From NCBI RefSeq assembly GCF_005402965.1, contig NZ_BJCF01000002.1, forward strand, positions 122,182 to 186,181: a DNA stretch of 64,000 bases, written 5' to 3'. Below are positions 18,163 through 26,866 of the stretch, in pieces. A program made the translations under genes and the position numbers. Each line of letters opens with the position of its first letter. Position 1 is the first letter of the stretch. The notes below the pieces were generated by a model. The model had not been told where the DNA came from, made no database searches, and saw only the letters and a list, made by a program, of their open reading frames with translations. Source of the stretch: Dolichospermum planctonicum. GTDB lineage: Bacteria > Cyanobacteriota > Cyanobacteriia > Cyanobacteriales > Nostocaceae.

Positions 18163-19134
18163 ATGATGAATTCAGAAACATTCAATTCAATACCAGTAAC
18201 CGTTTTAACTGGCTATTTAGGTGCTGGTAAAACCACCTTATTAAACCATATTCTCACTTACGAACATGGTAAAAAAGTCGCCGTCATTGTTAACGAATTT
18301 GGAGAAGTAGGTATTGATAATCAATTGGTAATTGATGCGGATGAAGAAATATTTGAAATGAATAATGGCTGTATTTGTTGTACAGTGAGAGGTGATTTAA
18401 TTCGCATTATTGGCAACTTGATGAAACGTCGAGATAAGTTTGATCATTTAGTCATTGAAACCACTGGATTAGCTGATCCTGCACCTGTAATTCAAACCTT
18501 TTTTGTAGACGAAGATTTGCAAAGTCAATTGTCATTAGATGCAGTGGTTACAGTTGTTGATTCCAAGCATATTTGGCAACATTGGGAAGCAGACGAAGCC
18601 CAGGAACAAATTGCTTTTGCTGATGTGATTTTATTGAATAAAACCGATTTAGTTACAGCAGAAGTTTTAGATGAATTAGAAACCCGGATTCGGTCAATGA
18701 ATGCAATGGCAAAAGTTTACCGCACTCATAATTCTCAATTAGCAATGTCAGCTTTATTAGGAGTAAAAGCATTTGATTTAGATCATGCTTTAGAAATTGA
18801 TCCTAATTTCTTAGGAGAAGATGCTCATGTTCATGATGAAAGTGTTTATTCAGTCGCTATAGTATCACCTGGGACTATCAATGGTGAAAAATTAAATGTT
18901 TGGCTATCAGAATTACTCAGAACCCAAGGAACAGACATTTTCAGAATGAAGGGAATTTTGAATATTGAAAATGAAGATAACCGCTTTGTTTTTCAGGGAG
19001 TACACATGATATTTGAAGGTAAAGCAGATAGACCTTGGAAAGCAAATGAAACTCGCAAAAATGAACTTGTATTTATTGGGAGAAATTTAGATGAAGCACA
19101 GTTAAAAAAAGATTTCTTTGCTTGTATGAGTTAA
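18163..19134 (+). CDS. COG0523/CobW-family GTPase metallochaperone
   Basis: A 323-residue G3E-family GTPase. Walker A is GYLGAGKTT (17-25), the metal-binding CxCC is Cys70-Ile-Cys72-Cys73 (NNGCICCTV), and the family motif VNEFGEVGID is at 43-52. NKTD (guanine specificity) and the C-terminal CobW domain are present. Members deliver zinc, cobalt or other metals to target proteins; the metal cannot be told from sequence. A His-rich patch (DAHVHDE, around 224) may also bind metal. The WD40 gene follows 144 bases downstream. No clear Zur site was identified. Confidence 0.9.
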   Translation: MMNSETFNSIPVTVLTGYLGAGKTTLLNHILTYEHGKKVAVIVNEFGEVGIDNQLVIDADEEIFEMNNGCICCTVRGDLIRIIGNLMKRRDKFDHLVIETTGLADPAPVIQTFFVDEDLQSQLSLDAVVTVVDSKHIWQHWEADEAQEQIAFADVILLNKTDLVTAEVLDELETRIRSMNAMAKVYRTHNSQLAMSALLGVKAFDLDHALEIDPNFLGEDAHVHDESVYSVAIVSPGTINGEKLNVWLSELLRTQGTDIFRMKGILNIENEDNRFVFQGVHMIFEGKADRPWKANETRKNELVFIGRNLDEAQLKKDFFACMS

Positions 19135-19163
19135 GTGAATAAAATTCACAGCTATACAGACAA

Positions 19164-19216
19164 AACCCACATAAGTGGGTTACAAATCTAGTAAACTTAG
19201 TCCACCTCGGTGGACT
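19164..19216. repeat. two adjacent short hairpins
   Basis: AACCCAC-ataa-GTGGGTT (19164-19181) and AGTCCAC-ctcg-GTGGACT (19199-19216) lie in the gap between the CobW-type gene and the WD40 gene. A close relative of the second (AGTCCAC-cttc-GTGGACT) occurs at 52864-52881. Confidence 0.85.
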
Positions 19217-19277
19217 TTGATGGTGTAGTAGCTACTTCTATTCGCCTAGTATTTCTGATCAATAAAAGATAACAAAT

Positions 19278-20321
19278 ATGAACCTAACAACCAGCAAATC
19301 TCCAGAATTTACTCAACACTATTCCACAAAACTTACAGATTATGTCACCGCTTTAGCTTGGTCTTCTCAAGCAGAAATACTGGCTGCTAGTTCCGCTGCT
19401 GGTGAAATTATTTTATGGGAAAATCACCAATTAATTACCTTACAAACAGCTACAAATCAAGCAGTAAATTGTCTAGCATTTTCCCATGATGGTAAATATA
19501 TAGCCATTAGCGGACAAGATGGAAAAGTAAAAATTTGGTGCGAAAATCAATTAATTACAACTTTAGAAAATGCACCTGTTTGGGTTGATCAATTAGCATG
19601 GAGTTATACCAATAATCAACTAGCTTTTAGTTTAGGACGTTATGTGCAAATTTGGGATGCAGACACATCAGAAGTCGTTGTCACTCTTAACTTTAATGAT
19701 TCCTCTATTTTAGGAATTGACTGGCGTAAAGATGGCAAATATTTGGCTATTAATGGTTATAAAGGTGTAAAAATTTGGTCTACTCAAGATTGGAATGCAG
19801 AACCATTTATCCTTTCCATGCCTACCGCTAGTATAACAACAATTTGGTCAGGTGATGGTGAATATTTAGCCTCTGGAAATATGGATCGCACTCTCACCGT
19901 TTTACAATGGGAAAATCCTGATCCTTGGGTCATGCGCGGCTTTCCCGGTAAAATTCGTCAACTAGCTTGGTCAGACCTCAAAACCCCCACAGGTGCGCCA
20001 ATTTTGGCTGCTTCCAGCGTTGAAGGTATAGTAATATGGGATAAGTCCGTAGATGAATCTGTGGGTTGGGAAGCCCAAGTATTAACCAATCATCTGGATA
20101 TTATTCAAGCAATATCTTTTGCACCTCAAAGCTTGATTCTCGCTTCCGCTGGTGCTGACGGTTGGTTATGTTTATGGGATGAAAATAGGGAAGTATCACA
20201 GATTTTTACCGATACAGAAGCAGGTTTTTCTACTCTATCTTGGCATTCCCAAGGACAATTATTAGCCGCAGGTGGTGAACAAGGAGAATTAATTATTTTG
20301 TCGACTTCTTTGGGGAACTAA
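19278..20321 (+). CDS. WD40-repeat protein
   Basis: A 347-residue beta-propeller protein with about seven WD40 repeats (for example CLAFSHDGKYIAISGQDGKVKIW, IDWRKDGKYLAINGYKGVKIW, ISFAPQSLILASAGADGWLCLW). It has no other domain, no signal peptide and no membrane segment, so it should be a cytoplasmic scaffold. It follows a COG0523 GTPase gene on the same strand, which hints at a shared metal-related role, but this is inference from position. Confidence 0.88.
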   Translation: MNLTTSKSPEFTQHYSTKLTDYVTALAWSSQAEILAASSAAGEIILWENHQLITLQTATNQAVNCLAFSHDGKYIAISGQDGKVKIWCENQLITTLENAPVWVDQLAWSYTNNQLAFSLGRYVQIWDADTSEVVVTLNFNDSSILGIDWRKDGKYLAINGYKGVKIWSTQDWNAEPFILSMPTASITTIWSGDGEYLASGNMDRTLTVLQWENPDPWVMRGFPGKIRQLAWSDLKTPTGAPILAASSVEGIVIWDKSVDESVGWEAQVLTNHLDIIQAISFAPQSLILASAGADGWLCLWDENREVSQIFTDTEAGFSTLSWHSQGQLLAAGGEQGELIILSTSLGN

Positions 20322-20345
20322 AAATTTAACCCTGAAATTGTGTAG

Positions 20346-20370
20346 GTTGGGTTGAAGAACAAAACCCAAC
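20346..20370. repeat. GTTGGGTT...AACCCAAC hairpin
   Basis: GTTGGGTT (20346-20353) and AACCCAAC (20363-20370) form a hairpin between the convergent WD40 and bgtA genes. Same family as 12654. Confidence 0.85.
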
Positions 20371-20393
20371 ACATTCATTAATGTAGAGATAAT

Positions 20394-21134
20394 TTAGAGA
20401 ATTTGTGATAAAAATTTCTTAGTTCTCTCTTCTTTGGGATTAGTAAAAAAAGTGTCGGGGGTAGAAGATTCAACTAATAAACCGCTATCCATTAGTACCA
20501 CTCTATCAGCAACTTCTCGCGCAAATCCCACTTCATGGGTAACAACTACCATTGTCATTCCCTCACTAGCGAGATTTCCCATGACATCTAAAACTTCTCT
20601 CACCATTTCTGGATCTAATGCTGATGTCGGTTCATCAAATAGCATAATCTTAGGTTGCATTGCTAATGCACGCGCTATAGCCACTCGCTGTTGTTGTCCA
20701 CCAGATAATTGTCCGGGATATTTTTGTGCTTGTGCTAAAATTCCCACTCTTTCTAATAATTGCATTGCTAATTCTTCCGCTTTTACTTTGGATATTTTGC
20801 GGACATATATTGGCGCTAAAGTGATATTTTGTAAAACTGTTAAATGGGGGAATAAGTTAAATTGCTGAAATACCATTCCCACTTCTCGACGAATTGTTTC
20901 AATGTTTCTTAAATCATGACTGAGGATAATTCCGTCAATACTAATAATTCCTTTTTGATATGCTTCTAAAGCATTAAACGTACGAATAAAAGTTGATTTC
21001 CCTGAACCAGAAGGACCCATTAAAACAACTACCTCTCCTCTTTCTACACTTAAACTTATACCTTGGAGAACATGAAATTTACCATACCATTTATGGACAT
21101 TTTCGGCAATTATTATCGGTTTTATTTCTGTCAT
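20394..21134 (-). CDS. bgtA: amino-acid ABC transporter ATPase (BgtA-like)
   Basis: A 246-residue polar amino-acid transport ATPase. Walker A is GPSGSGKST (40-48), the signature is LSGGQQQR, Walker B is [12 protein letters not shown] and the H-loop is VVTHE. It is the last gene of a four-gene minus-strand cluster (binding protein, permease, permease, ATPase). This order matches natF-natG-natH-bgtA of Anabaena PCC 7120, where the ATPase is also shared with the Bgt basic-amino-acid/glutamine system. A duplicated piece of this gene's 5' end lies just upstream. Confidence 0.88.
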   Translation of the reverse strand: MTEIKPIIIAENVHKWYGKFHVLQGISLSVERGEVVVLMGPSGSGKSTFIRTFNALEAYQKGIISIDGIILSHDLRNIETIRREVGMVFQQFNLFPHLTVLQNITLAPIYVRKISKVKAEELAMQLLERVGILAQAQKYPGQLSGGQQQRVAIARALAMQPKIMLFDEPTSALDPEMVREVLDVMGNLASEGMTMVVVTHEVGFAREVADRVVLMDSGLLVESSTPDTFFTNPKEERTKKFLSQIL

Positions 21135-21357
21135 ATTTTACTCTTTTTTGAATTTGAATCTTTTTTAACTAACCACAGAGGCACAGAGGACTCAGAGTAA
21201 AAGAGGAAGAAGCGTTCAGCTTACTCTTTGGAGAACATGAAATTTACCATACCATTTATGGGTATTTTCGGCAATTATTATCGGGTTTTTTTCTGTCATA
21301 TTTTACTTTTTTTTGAATTTTTTTTAACCAACCACAGAGGCACAGAGGACTCAGAGT
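21063..21357. repeat. tandem duplication spanning the bgtA start (unit about 160 bp)
   Basis: The block 21063-21198, holding the first codons of bgtA, its start and the AACCACAGAGGCACAGAGG motif, is repeated at 21228-21357. The offset is 165 bases at the coding end and 159 at the other, because of a small deletion in the T-rich spacer. Confidence 0.92.
21216..21299 (-). pseudogene. truncated duplicate of the bgtA N-terminus
   Basis: A 27-codon open frame beginning MTEKNPIIIAENTHKWYG, nearly identical to the BgtA start ([18 protein letters not shown]), and ending in TGA after FHVLQRVS, before Walker A. It carries its own start codon and copied upstream region, so it could still be translated as a short peptide. 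It lies between natH and the intact bgtA. Confidence 0.9.
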
Positions 21358-21394
21358 CAGAAAGGAATAGATGTTTTATTAAGTTTCATTAAAA

Positions 21395-22543
21395 TTAGTT
21401 ATTTAATTGGTTTTCTAATTTTTTAGCAGCTAAGGACATTGAATAACAAAATAGCCAATAAATCAAACCAATAAATAAATAGACTTCTGCATATCTTCCT
21501 AAAAATTGCGGTTGGGCTAATATGGAACGTGCCATTCCTGTTAATTCCACTAATCCCACTAATGATAAAAGAGATGTATCTTTAAATAAGCCAATAAATT
21601 GACCCACAATTGCAGGAATAACTGCGCGTAATGCTTGAGGTAATATTACTAATGTGAGTAATAAGGGTGTATTTAATCCTAATGCTTTTCCTGCTTCTAT
21701 TTGTCCCCTGGAAATTGATTGTAGTCCTCCACGCACGTTTTCGGCCATGTATGCTCCACTAAATAATATTAGTCCCACAATACTTCTGAATAATCTATCT
21801 AAACGCAAATCTGCTGGTAAGAATAAAGGTAACATAACTTGGGCTAAAAACAAAATACCAATTAATGGTAATCCTCTGACAATTTCAATATAAAGAATAG
21901 AAAACCACCGCACTACAGGTAAATTACTTGTTCTTCCTAATGCGAGTAAAACTCCTATGGGGAAGGAAAGCACAATACTAATTATTGCTATTAATAGGGT
22001 TAGTAATAAACCATTCCATAAATTTGTAGATACAGCTTGTAACCCTAAACCACCACCAATTAACCAGATAATTATCGGAAAGGATAATAACCACATTAGG
22101 GAAAGCCAAGGTGTGATAATTTGAGCAAATTTTTGACCAATTATCACACCTAAAATTATTAAACCTGTAATTAATAATAAAGACAAACGACTAGTTAATG
22201 GTAGAGGTAAAATTAATAATAAAACCCCAACAATAAAACCAAAAATTAGAGAATTGCGTTTTGTGAATATTGCTTCTTTAGTAAAAGCACCCCCAGTAAT
22301 TGCGGTTAAAGTTGTAGATATTCCCAAAACCAGCCAAATTCGCCAATATAAATTCTGGGGAAACCTTCCCACCAAAAATAAATGTAAATTAACTGCAACT
22401 ACTTGCCATTGTGCCTTAGTAATTAACCAAATTGCAAATCCTTGAAATAGCCAAAATAGAAAAATCGAACAAACAACAGTTAATAAACAATTGTACCAAT
22501 TATTAAACAGATTTTCTCTTAACCAAATAAACTTAATCATCAT
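21395..22543 (-). CDS. natH: polar amino-acid ABC permease (NatH-like)
   Basis: A 382-residue permease of the His/Glu/Gln/Arg transporter group. The C-terminal 220 residues form the standard permease domain with the EAA loop QIEAGKALGLNTPLLLTLVI followed by LPQALRAVIPAIVGQF. The N-terminal 160 residues add extra hydrophobic segments (TTLTAITGG, FGFIVGVLLLILPLP, LSLLLITGLIILGVII), as in the longer permease of the N-II system. Two start codons are adjacent (22543 and 22540). Confidence 0.87.
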   Translation of the reverse strand: MMIKFIWLRENLFNNWYNCLLTVVCSIFLFWLFQGFAIWLITKAQWQVVAVNLHLFLVGRFPQNLYWRIWLVLGISTTLTAITGGAFTKEAIFTKRNSLIFGFIVGVLLLILPLPLTSRLSLLLITGLIILGVIIGQKFAQIITPWLSLMWLLSFPIIIWLIGGGLGLQAVSTNLWNGLLLTLLIAIISIVLSFPIGVLLALGRTSNLPVVRWFSILYIEIVRGLPLIGILFLAQVMLPLFLPADLRLDRLFRSIVGLILFSGAYMAENVRGGLQSISRGQIEAGKALGLNTPLLLTLVILPQALRAVIPAIVGQFIGLFKDTSLLSLVGLVELTGMARSILAQPQFLGRYAEVYLFIGLIYWLFCYSMSLAAKKLENQLNN

Positions 22544-22606
22544 AGAGATCCTAAATAAAATATTTTCCTATAGCGTACCATAAACATAAAATCTCTTCCT
22601 CTCTTC

Positions 22607-22633
22607 CTCTGTGGCCTCTGTGCCTCTGTGGTT
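22607..22633. repeat. CCACAGAGG-type interspersed repeat, inverted
   Basis: This stretch reads CTCTGTGGCCTCTGTGCCTC and onward, the reverse complement of the AACCACAGAGGCACAGAGG motif seen at 21171 and 21330. It lies between natG and natH; the copies flank natH in inverted orientation. A shorter relative is at about 58444. Confidence 0.8.
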
Positions 22634-22680
22634 CGATAAAAAATAAATCCTGTTCACAAATCAAATAAAATTGCTATTTT

Positions 22681-23607
22681 TTATCTTTCCTGAATTTGAA
22701 CAGAACGATTAAATAAATTCATAATTAGAGAAATAACTAAACTCAAAATCAGATAAGTAATCATAATCAATAGCATTACCTCCACGGCTTTTCCAGTTTG
22801 GTTAAAAGTAGTAGAAGCAACAAAATAAATATCAGGATAACCGATAGCGATCGCTAAACTGGAATTTTTTGTTAAACTGAGATATTGACTAGTTAATGGG
22901 GGAATAATCACCCTTAAAGCTTGAGGAAAAATTACCAATTGCATTGCTAAACCTGGCTTTAAACCCAGAGATGTTGCTGCTTCCCATTGTCCTTGAGGAA
23001 CTGATTTAATTCCCCCCCGCACAATTTCCGCAATAAACGCACCCGTGTAAAAAGTTAACCCTAATAACAAACTAGAAAACTCTGGAGACAAGGTAAACCA
23101 AGGAAATTCAATGCCATTTTGACTAAAGTTAGCGAAACCGAAAACAGAAATTTTATTTTCGGCTTTGGGGAAACTCAAGAAAATTGCAAAATACCAAAAT
23201 AGCAATTGTAATAATAATGGTGTATTCCGAAAAATCTCCACATAAACAAAACTAATCTTCCTGACTAACCAATTATCTGATAGTCTAGAAATTCCCGCAG
23301 TAATTCCCACAATTGTAGTTAGTAAGATACTCATTATTGCTATTCGTAAAGAATTAATTAATCCCACTAATAAAGCATAATTATAAGTATCCGTTGGTTG
23401 ATAATTAACGATAGTTTCACCAATATCAAAAGATGCTTGTTGCTTGAGAAAATTAAATCCAAATTGAATTCCTAATTGCTGTAAATTCCGTCTGACATTA
23501 CTCCACAATATCACGACTATAAATACTGCTAAAAATACAAAAATTAACTGAATAGCATTTTGCCAAAAACGATGATCACGCCATAAAGGAGGTTTAGAAT
23601 TAGTCAT
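22681..23607 (-). CDS. natG: polar amino-acid ABC permease (NatG-like)
   Basis: A 308-residue inner-membrane permease. It has an N-terminal segment (AIQLIFVFLAVFIVVILW), a soluble loop, and a permease core with the EAA motif QWEAATSLGLKPGLAMQLVI and FPQALRVIIPPLTSQYLS. It pairs with NatH to form the channel of the NatF-fed importer. The gap to natF is 23 bases, so it is in the same transcript. Confidence 0.87.
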   Translation of the reverse strand: MTNSKPPLWRDHRFWQNAIQLIFVFLAVFIVVILWSNVRRNLQQLGIQFGFNFLKQQASFDIGETIVNYQPTDTYNYALLVGLINSLRIAIMSILLTTIVGITAGISRLSDNWLVRKISFVYVEIFRNTPLLLQLLFWYFAIFLSFPKAENKISVFGFANFSQNGIEFPWFTLSPEFSSLLLGLTFYTGAFIAEIVRGGIKSVPQGQWEAATSLGLKPGLAMQLVIFPQALRVIIPPLTSQYLSLTKNSSLAIAIGYPDIYFVASTTFNQTGKAVEVMLLIMITYLILSLVISLIMNLFNRSVQIQER

Positions 23608-23630
23608 TATTTTAATTTAGTATTATAGTA

Positions 23631-24722
23631 TTACCGGAAGGGTGGGGAATAGAGTAATCCTCCTTTTGTCGCTAATTGATTTTGACCACGAGGGAGATTT
23701 AGTTTTGTCTTGGTTCCCAAATTGCGTTCATAAATTTCGCCATAATTACCAACGTGTTTAATAATTCTGGCTGCGAAATCATTTGTTAAACCAATTCCTG
23801 CTCCCAAGTTTCCTTCTGTTCCTAAAAAACGTTTAATATCGGGATCTTTACTATTTGCAAACTGTGATAAATTTTGAGAATTAATTCCCAATTCTTCACC
23901 TTTGATCAAAGCATAAACAGTCCACTTAACTATATCACTCCATTGAGTATCACCCTTAGCAACTGCTGGCGCCAGGGGTTCAGAAGAAAGAATATCATCT
24001 AAAATGATGTTATCTTCCGGTTTCGGTAGGGTTGCGTACCGGGAAACCAAACCAGAACGGTCTGTGGTGACAGCATCACAACGTCCTTCTACATAAGTAG
24101 CAAAGGTAACATTTACATCCTCAAAAACAACGGGTTTATAAGTCAAATCCCGTTTCCGCATTTGGTCTGCTAAATTCTGTTCGGTTGTCGTCCCTGTTTG
24201 GACACAAATAGCTTTGTCTTTCAGGTCTTTAATAGATTTAATATTCCTATTTTTGCGCACCATAACCGCCTGACCATCATAAAATACCACAGGTGCAAAC
24301 TCTAAACCCTGAGCAGTCCCACGGCTAAAAGTCCAGCTGGTATTGCGACTCAAAATGTCTACTTCTCCAGTTTGTAAAGCTGTAAATCTCTCTTTAGCGT
24401 TAAGGGGACGGTATTCTACTGCGTCTGGATTATCAAATATCGCCGCTGCTACAGCCCGACAAATATCAACATCAATACCGCTATATTTACCGTCAGTCCC
24501 CACAAAACTAAATCCCGGTAATTCACCGCTAATTCCACAAACAAGCTGACCACGGCTTTTAATGCGATGACCGATCACGCGAGTAACCTGTCCTTGGGGA
24601 GTATTAACCTTACCCCCTGGCGTTTGCGGTTGATCACTACAAGCAGTTAGAGAAAATATTAACTTCAGTGTGACAATACCAGATATAATAGGTCCAATAG
24701 TAAATAATTTCCTAGACTTCAT
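23631..24722 (-). CDS. natF: amino-acid ABC substrate-binding lipoprotein (NatF-like)
   Basis: A 363-residue periplasmic binding protein with an N-terminal signal and lipobox (SLTAC, Cys28), so it is likely lipid-anchored. The family signature GIDVDICRAVAAAIF is present, as is the later ICVQTGTTTEQNLADQ loop. It is the first gene of the natFGH-bgtA operon. The Anabaena N-II system takes up acidic and neutral amino acids; that specificity is inferred here from the family and gene order. No NtcA box (GTA-N8-TAC) was noticed in the 130 bases upstream. Confidence 0.88.
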   Translation of the reverse strand: MKSRKLFTIGPIISGIVTLKLIFSLTACSDQPQTPGGKVNTPQGQVTRVIGHRIKSRGQLVCGISGELPGFSFVGTDGKYSGIDVDICRAVAAAIFDNPDAVEYRPLNAKERFTALQTGEVDILSRNTSWTFSRGTAQGLEFAPVVFYDGQAVMVRKNRNIKSIKDLKDKAICVQTGTTTEQNLADQMRKRDLTYKPVVFEDVNVTFATYVEGRCDAVTTDRSGLVSRYATLPKPEDNIILDDILSSEPLAPAVAKGDTQWSDIVKWTVYALIKGEELGINSQNLSQFANSKDPDIKRFLGTEGNLGAGIGLTNDFAARIIKHVGNYGEIYERNLGTKTKLNLPRGQNQLATKGGLLYSPPFR

Positions 24723-24853
24723 AAGTAAGCAATGAGCGATATTTAATCCCGATCTAATCTAAGTTTTGCACAAAAACGTCAAAAAAGCACAAGATATATC
24801 AAAGATCTATCGAGGATCACATTTAATTAAAACCAAACTTCCCAATTAACAAT

Positions 24854-25162
24854 ATGCTAAATTTTCTCAATTCCTTTCTCGGTCGTCATCCAGAGCGCGT
24901 CAAAGCCAATGTAGAGATTTATACTTGGCAAACTTGCCCCTACTGCATCCGTGCGAAAATGCTACTATGGTGGAAAGGTGTTAATTTTACAGAATACAAA
25001 ATTGACGGTGATGAAATAGCCAGGGAAAGTATGTCCATACGCGCTAATAATCGCCGCAGCGTTCCCCAAATATTTATTAATAATCAACACATTGGCGGTT
25101 GTGATGATCTGTATCGTCTAGATACGAAAGGTCAACTGGATGATCTTCTTTATTTACACTGA
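24854..25162 (+). CDS. grxC: dithiol glutaredoxin (GrxC type)
   Basis: A 102-residue glutaredoxin that reduces disulfides with glutathione. The active site is Cys28-Pro-Tyr-Cys31 (WQTCPYCIRAK), with the cis-proline segment RSVPQIFIN and the glutathione-binding GGCDDL. It has about 20 residues before the usual start of the fold. It is divergent from natF. Confidence 0.93.
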   Translation: MLNFLNSFLGRHPERVKANVEIYTWQTCPYCIRAKMLLWWKGVNFTEYKIDGDEIARESMSIRANNRRSVPQIFINNQHIGGCDDLYRLDTKGQLDDLLYLH

Positions 25163-25216
25163 TGATGACTTGGTTTAAATAAACCAAATCACCCAAATTT
25201 AACTAGATGTTGTAGT

Positions 25217-25311
25217 GCGGGCATCTTGCCCGCTAGAATTATACTTAAATGTAGTACCGCTAGAATTATACTTAAATGTAGTACCGCTAGAATTATACTT
25301 AAATGTAGTAC
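25217..25311. repeat. palindromic repeat copy 3 merged with three 27-bp tandem repeats
   Basis: GCGGGCATCTTGCCCGC (25217-25233) runs directly into three exact copies of a 27-base unit at 25231-25257, 25258-25284 and 25285-25311. Each unit starts CGCTAGAATTATAC and ends GTAGTAC. The first unit begins inside the right arm of the palindrome, so the tandem array looks like slippage started at the end of the palindromic element. Confidence 0.95.
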
Positions 25312-25410
25312 AGTTTATAGCTATATCATAATCATAGCGATCGCCTGATTTTTAGCTGTTCTAATATTGTATCAGATAAAATAAAAACAAATCAACCAGA
25401 GGCAGTGATT

Positions 25411-26178
25411 ATGATCACCCAAATCAGTGAAATCAAATCTCCCACTGAACTGGTAATCTCTTGGGAAGCCTTACCCGATGATTTTCAGTTAGAGGACGAA
25501 CCGGTGGAAAATACAGGACAGCCACTTTTGGCTGGTGCTTTGCGAGAAAGTTTAGAAATTGGGGGTTTTATTCAACCGCAGATGTTGATAGCCTCGAATT
25601 TTGGTTTATGTGCGACATTAGACGGTAAATTTATTGCTAAAGCACCTGATTGGTTATATATTCCCGCAGTCAAAGAAATTTTACCTGAACGCAAAAGCTA
25701 CACACCGAATTTAGAAGGAGATATTCCCGCTATAGTTATAGAATTTTTATCAGATCAGGAAGGTGGAGAATATTCTTTTAAACGCACATATCCACCGGGA
25801 AAATGGTTTTTTTACGAGCAAATTTTGCAAGTTCCCATCTATGTAATTTTTGATCCAGATGGCGGTTTATTGGAATTATATCAACTGGAGAATGGTCGCT
25901 ACGAGTTAAAACAACCCGATGAAAATGGTCTACATTGGATTGACGCAATGGGCTTATTTTTGGGAACTTGGTGGGGGGAAAAAGAAGCTAGAACTGGATA
26001 TTGGTTAAGGTGGTGGAATGAAGCAGGTAATTTACTACCTTGGTCTGTAGAAAAGATTGTAGAAGAACGTCAACGGGCTGAACAAGAACGTCAACGGGCT
26101 GAACAAGAACGTCAAGAGAAAGAACGGCTAATAGCGTACTTAAAATCCCAGGGGATTGATCCGAGTAATTTACCTTAA
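25411..26178 (+). CDS. Uma2-family (DUF820) nuclease-fold protein with coiled-coil tail
   Basis: A 255-residue protein of the Uma2/DUF820 family, which is greatly expanded in cyanobacteria and has a restriction-endonuclease-like fold. Seen here are PAIVIEFLSDQ (the acidic core strand), YEQILQVPIYVIFDPDGG and LELYQLENGRYEL. The tail has RAEQERQ heptads, the first two encoded by an exact 21-base duplication (26065-26106), forming a coiled coil. The frame opens at a GTG at 25405; the ATG at 25411 has AGAGG 8 bases upstream. Cellular role unknown. Confidence 0.85.
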   Translation: MITQISEIKSPTELVISWEALPDDFQLEDEPVENTGQPLLAGALRESLEIGGFIQPQMLIASNFGLCATLDGKFIAKAPDWLYIPAVKEILPERKSYTPNLEGDIPAIVIEFLSDQEGGEYSFKRTYPPGKWFFYEQILQVPIYVIFDPDGGLLELYQLENGRYELKQPDENGLHWIDAMGLFLGTWWGEKEARTGYWLRWWNEAGNLLPWSVEKIVEERQRAEQERQRAEQERQEKERLIAYLKSQGIDPSNLP

Positions 26179-26185
26179 ATAGTAG

Positions 26186-26213
26186 GGTGCGTTAGCTGTC
26201 TTCGTAACGCACC
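26186..26213. repeat. GGTGCGTTA...TAACGCACC hairpin
   Basis: GGTGCGTTA (26186-26194) and TAACGCACC (26205-26213) form a hairpin after the Uma2 gene. Two more copies of this family lie at 42827-42853 and 42880-42905. Confidence 0.85.
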
Positions 26214-26275
26214 TAATTGAAATCAATAATAACTGACCACAATAATAAATATAAATCAATAATAAATATAAATAT

Positions 26276-26755
26276 ATGCTGGAATTACCAGAATATTTAA
26301 TACATAGAAAATGGATGAATCACGCCCTAGAATTAGCACGAGCAGCGGGTGATGCGGGTGAAGTTCCCGTTGGTGCTGTAATTGTTAACACAAATAACCA
26401 CCTGATTGCTGTAGGAGAAAACCGGAAAGAACGGGATCAAGACCCTACCGCACACGCGGAAATTATGGCGATTCGCGCTGCTAGTCAAATTTTACAAAGT
26501 TGGCGCTTGCATCAATGTACATTATATGTCACTCTAGAACCCTGTCCGATGTGTGCCGGTGCTATAGTTCATGCACGATTGGGAAAATTGATCTATGGAG
26601 TGGACGATACCAAAACTGGCGCAATTCGGACTGTTCTCAACATCCCTGATCACCCTGCGTCTAATCACCGTCTAAAAGTGCTAGGAGGTATTCTGGAATC
26701 AGACTGTCGAGAACAATTACAAAATTGGTTTGCTACCCAACGTCAGCAAAAATAA
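26276..26755 (+). CDS. tadA: tRNA-specific adenosine deaminase
   Basis: TadA converts adenosine 34 of tRNA-Arg(ACG) to inosine. The 159-residue protein has the zinc-binding and catalytic residues His60-Ala-Glu62 (TAHAEIMAIR) and Cys90/Cys93 (EPCPMCAGAI). The N-terminal MNHALELARAAGDAGEVPVGAV is typical. Confidence 0.95.
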   Translation: MLELPEYLIHRKWMNHALELARAAGDAGEVPVGAVIVNTNNHLIAVGENRKERDQDPTAHAEIMAIRAASQILQSWRLHQCTLYVTLEPCPMCAGAIVHARLGKLIYGVDDTKTGAIRTVLNIPDHPASNHRLKVLGGILESDCREQLQNWFATQRQQK

Positions 26756-26866
26756 CAGACACAGATAAAACTGTCCAGATGGGAAAACAAAAACTACCCA
26801 AGAAAATATACGGTGGACATAAGCAATTTGTGTAATTTTTTATTCTTCTAAAAACTAGCCACCGTA

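Noticed and set aside
20434..20868. 144-codon plus-strand frame
   Set aside because: Antisense to the conserved ABC ATPase gene bgtA.
25217..25311. CRISPR array
   Set aside because: The three 27-base units are directly joined with no spacers, and no cas genes are present.
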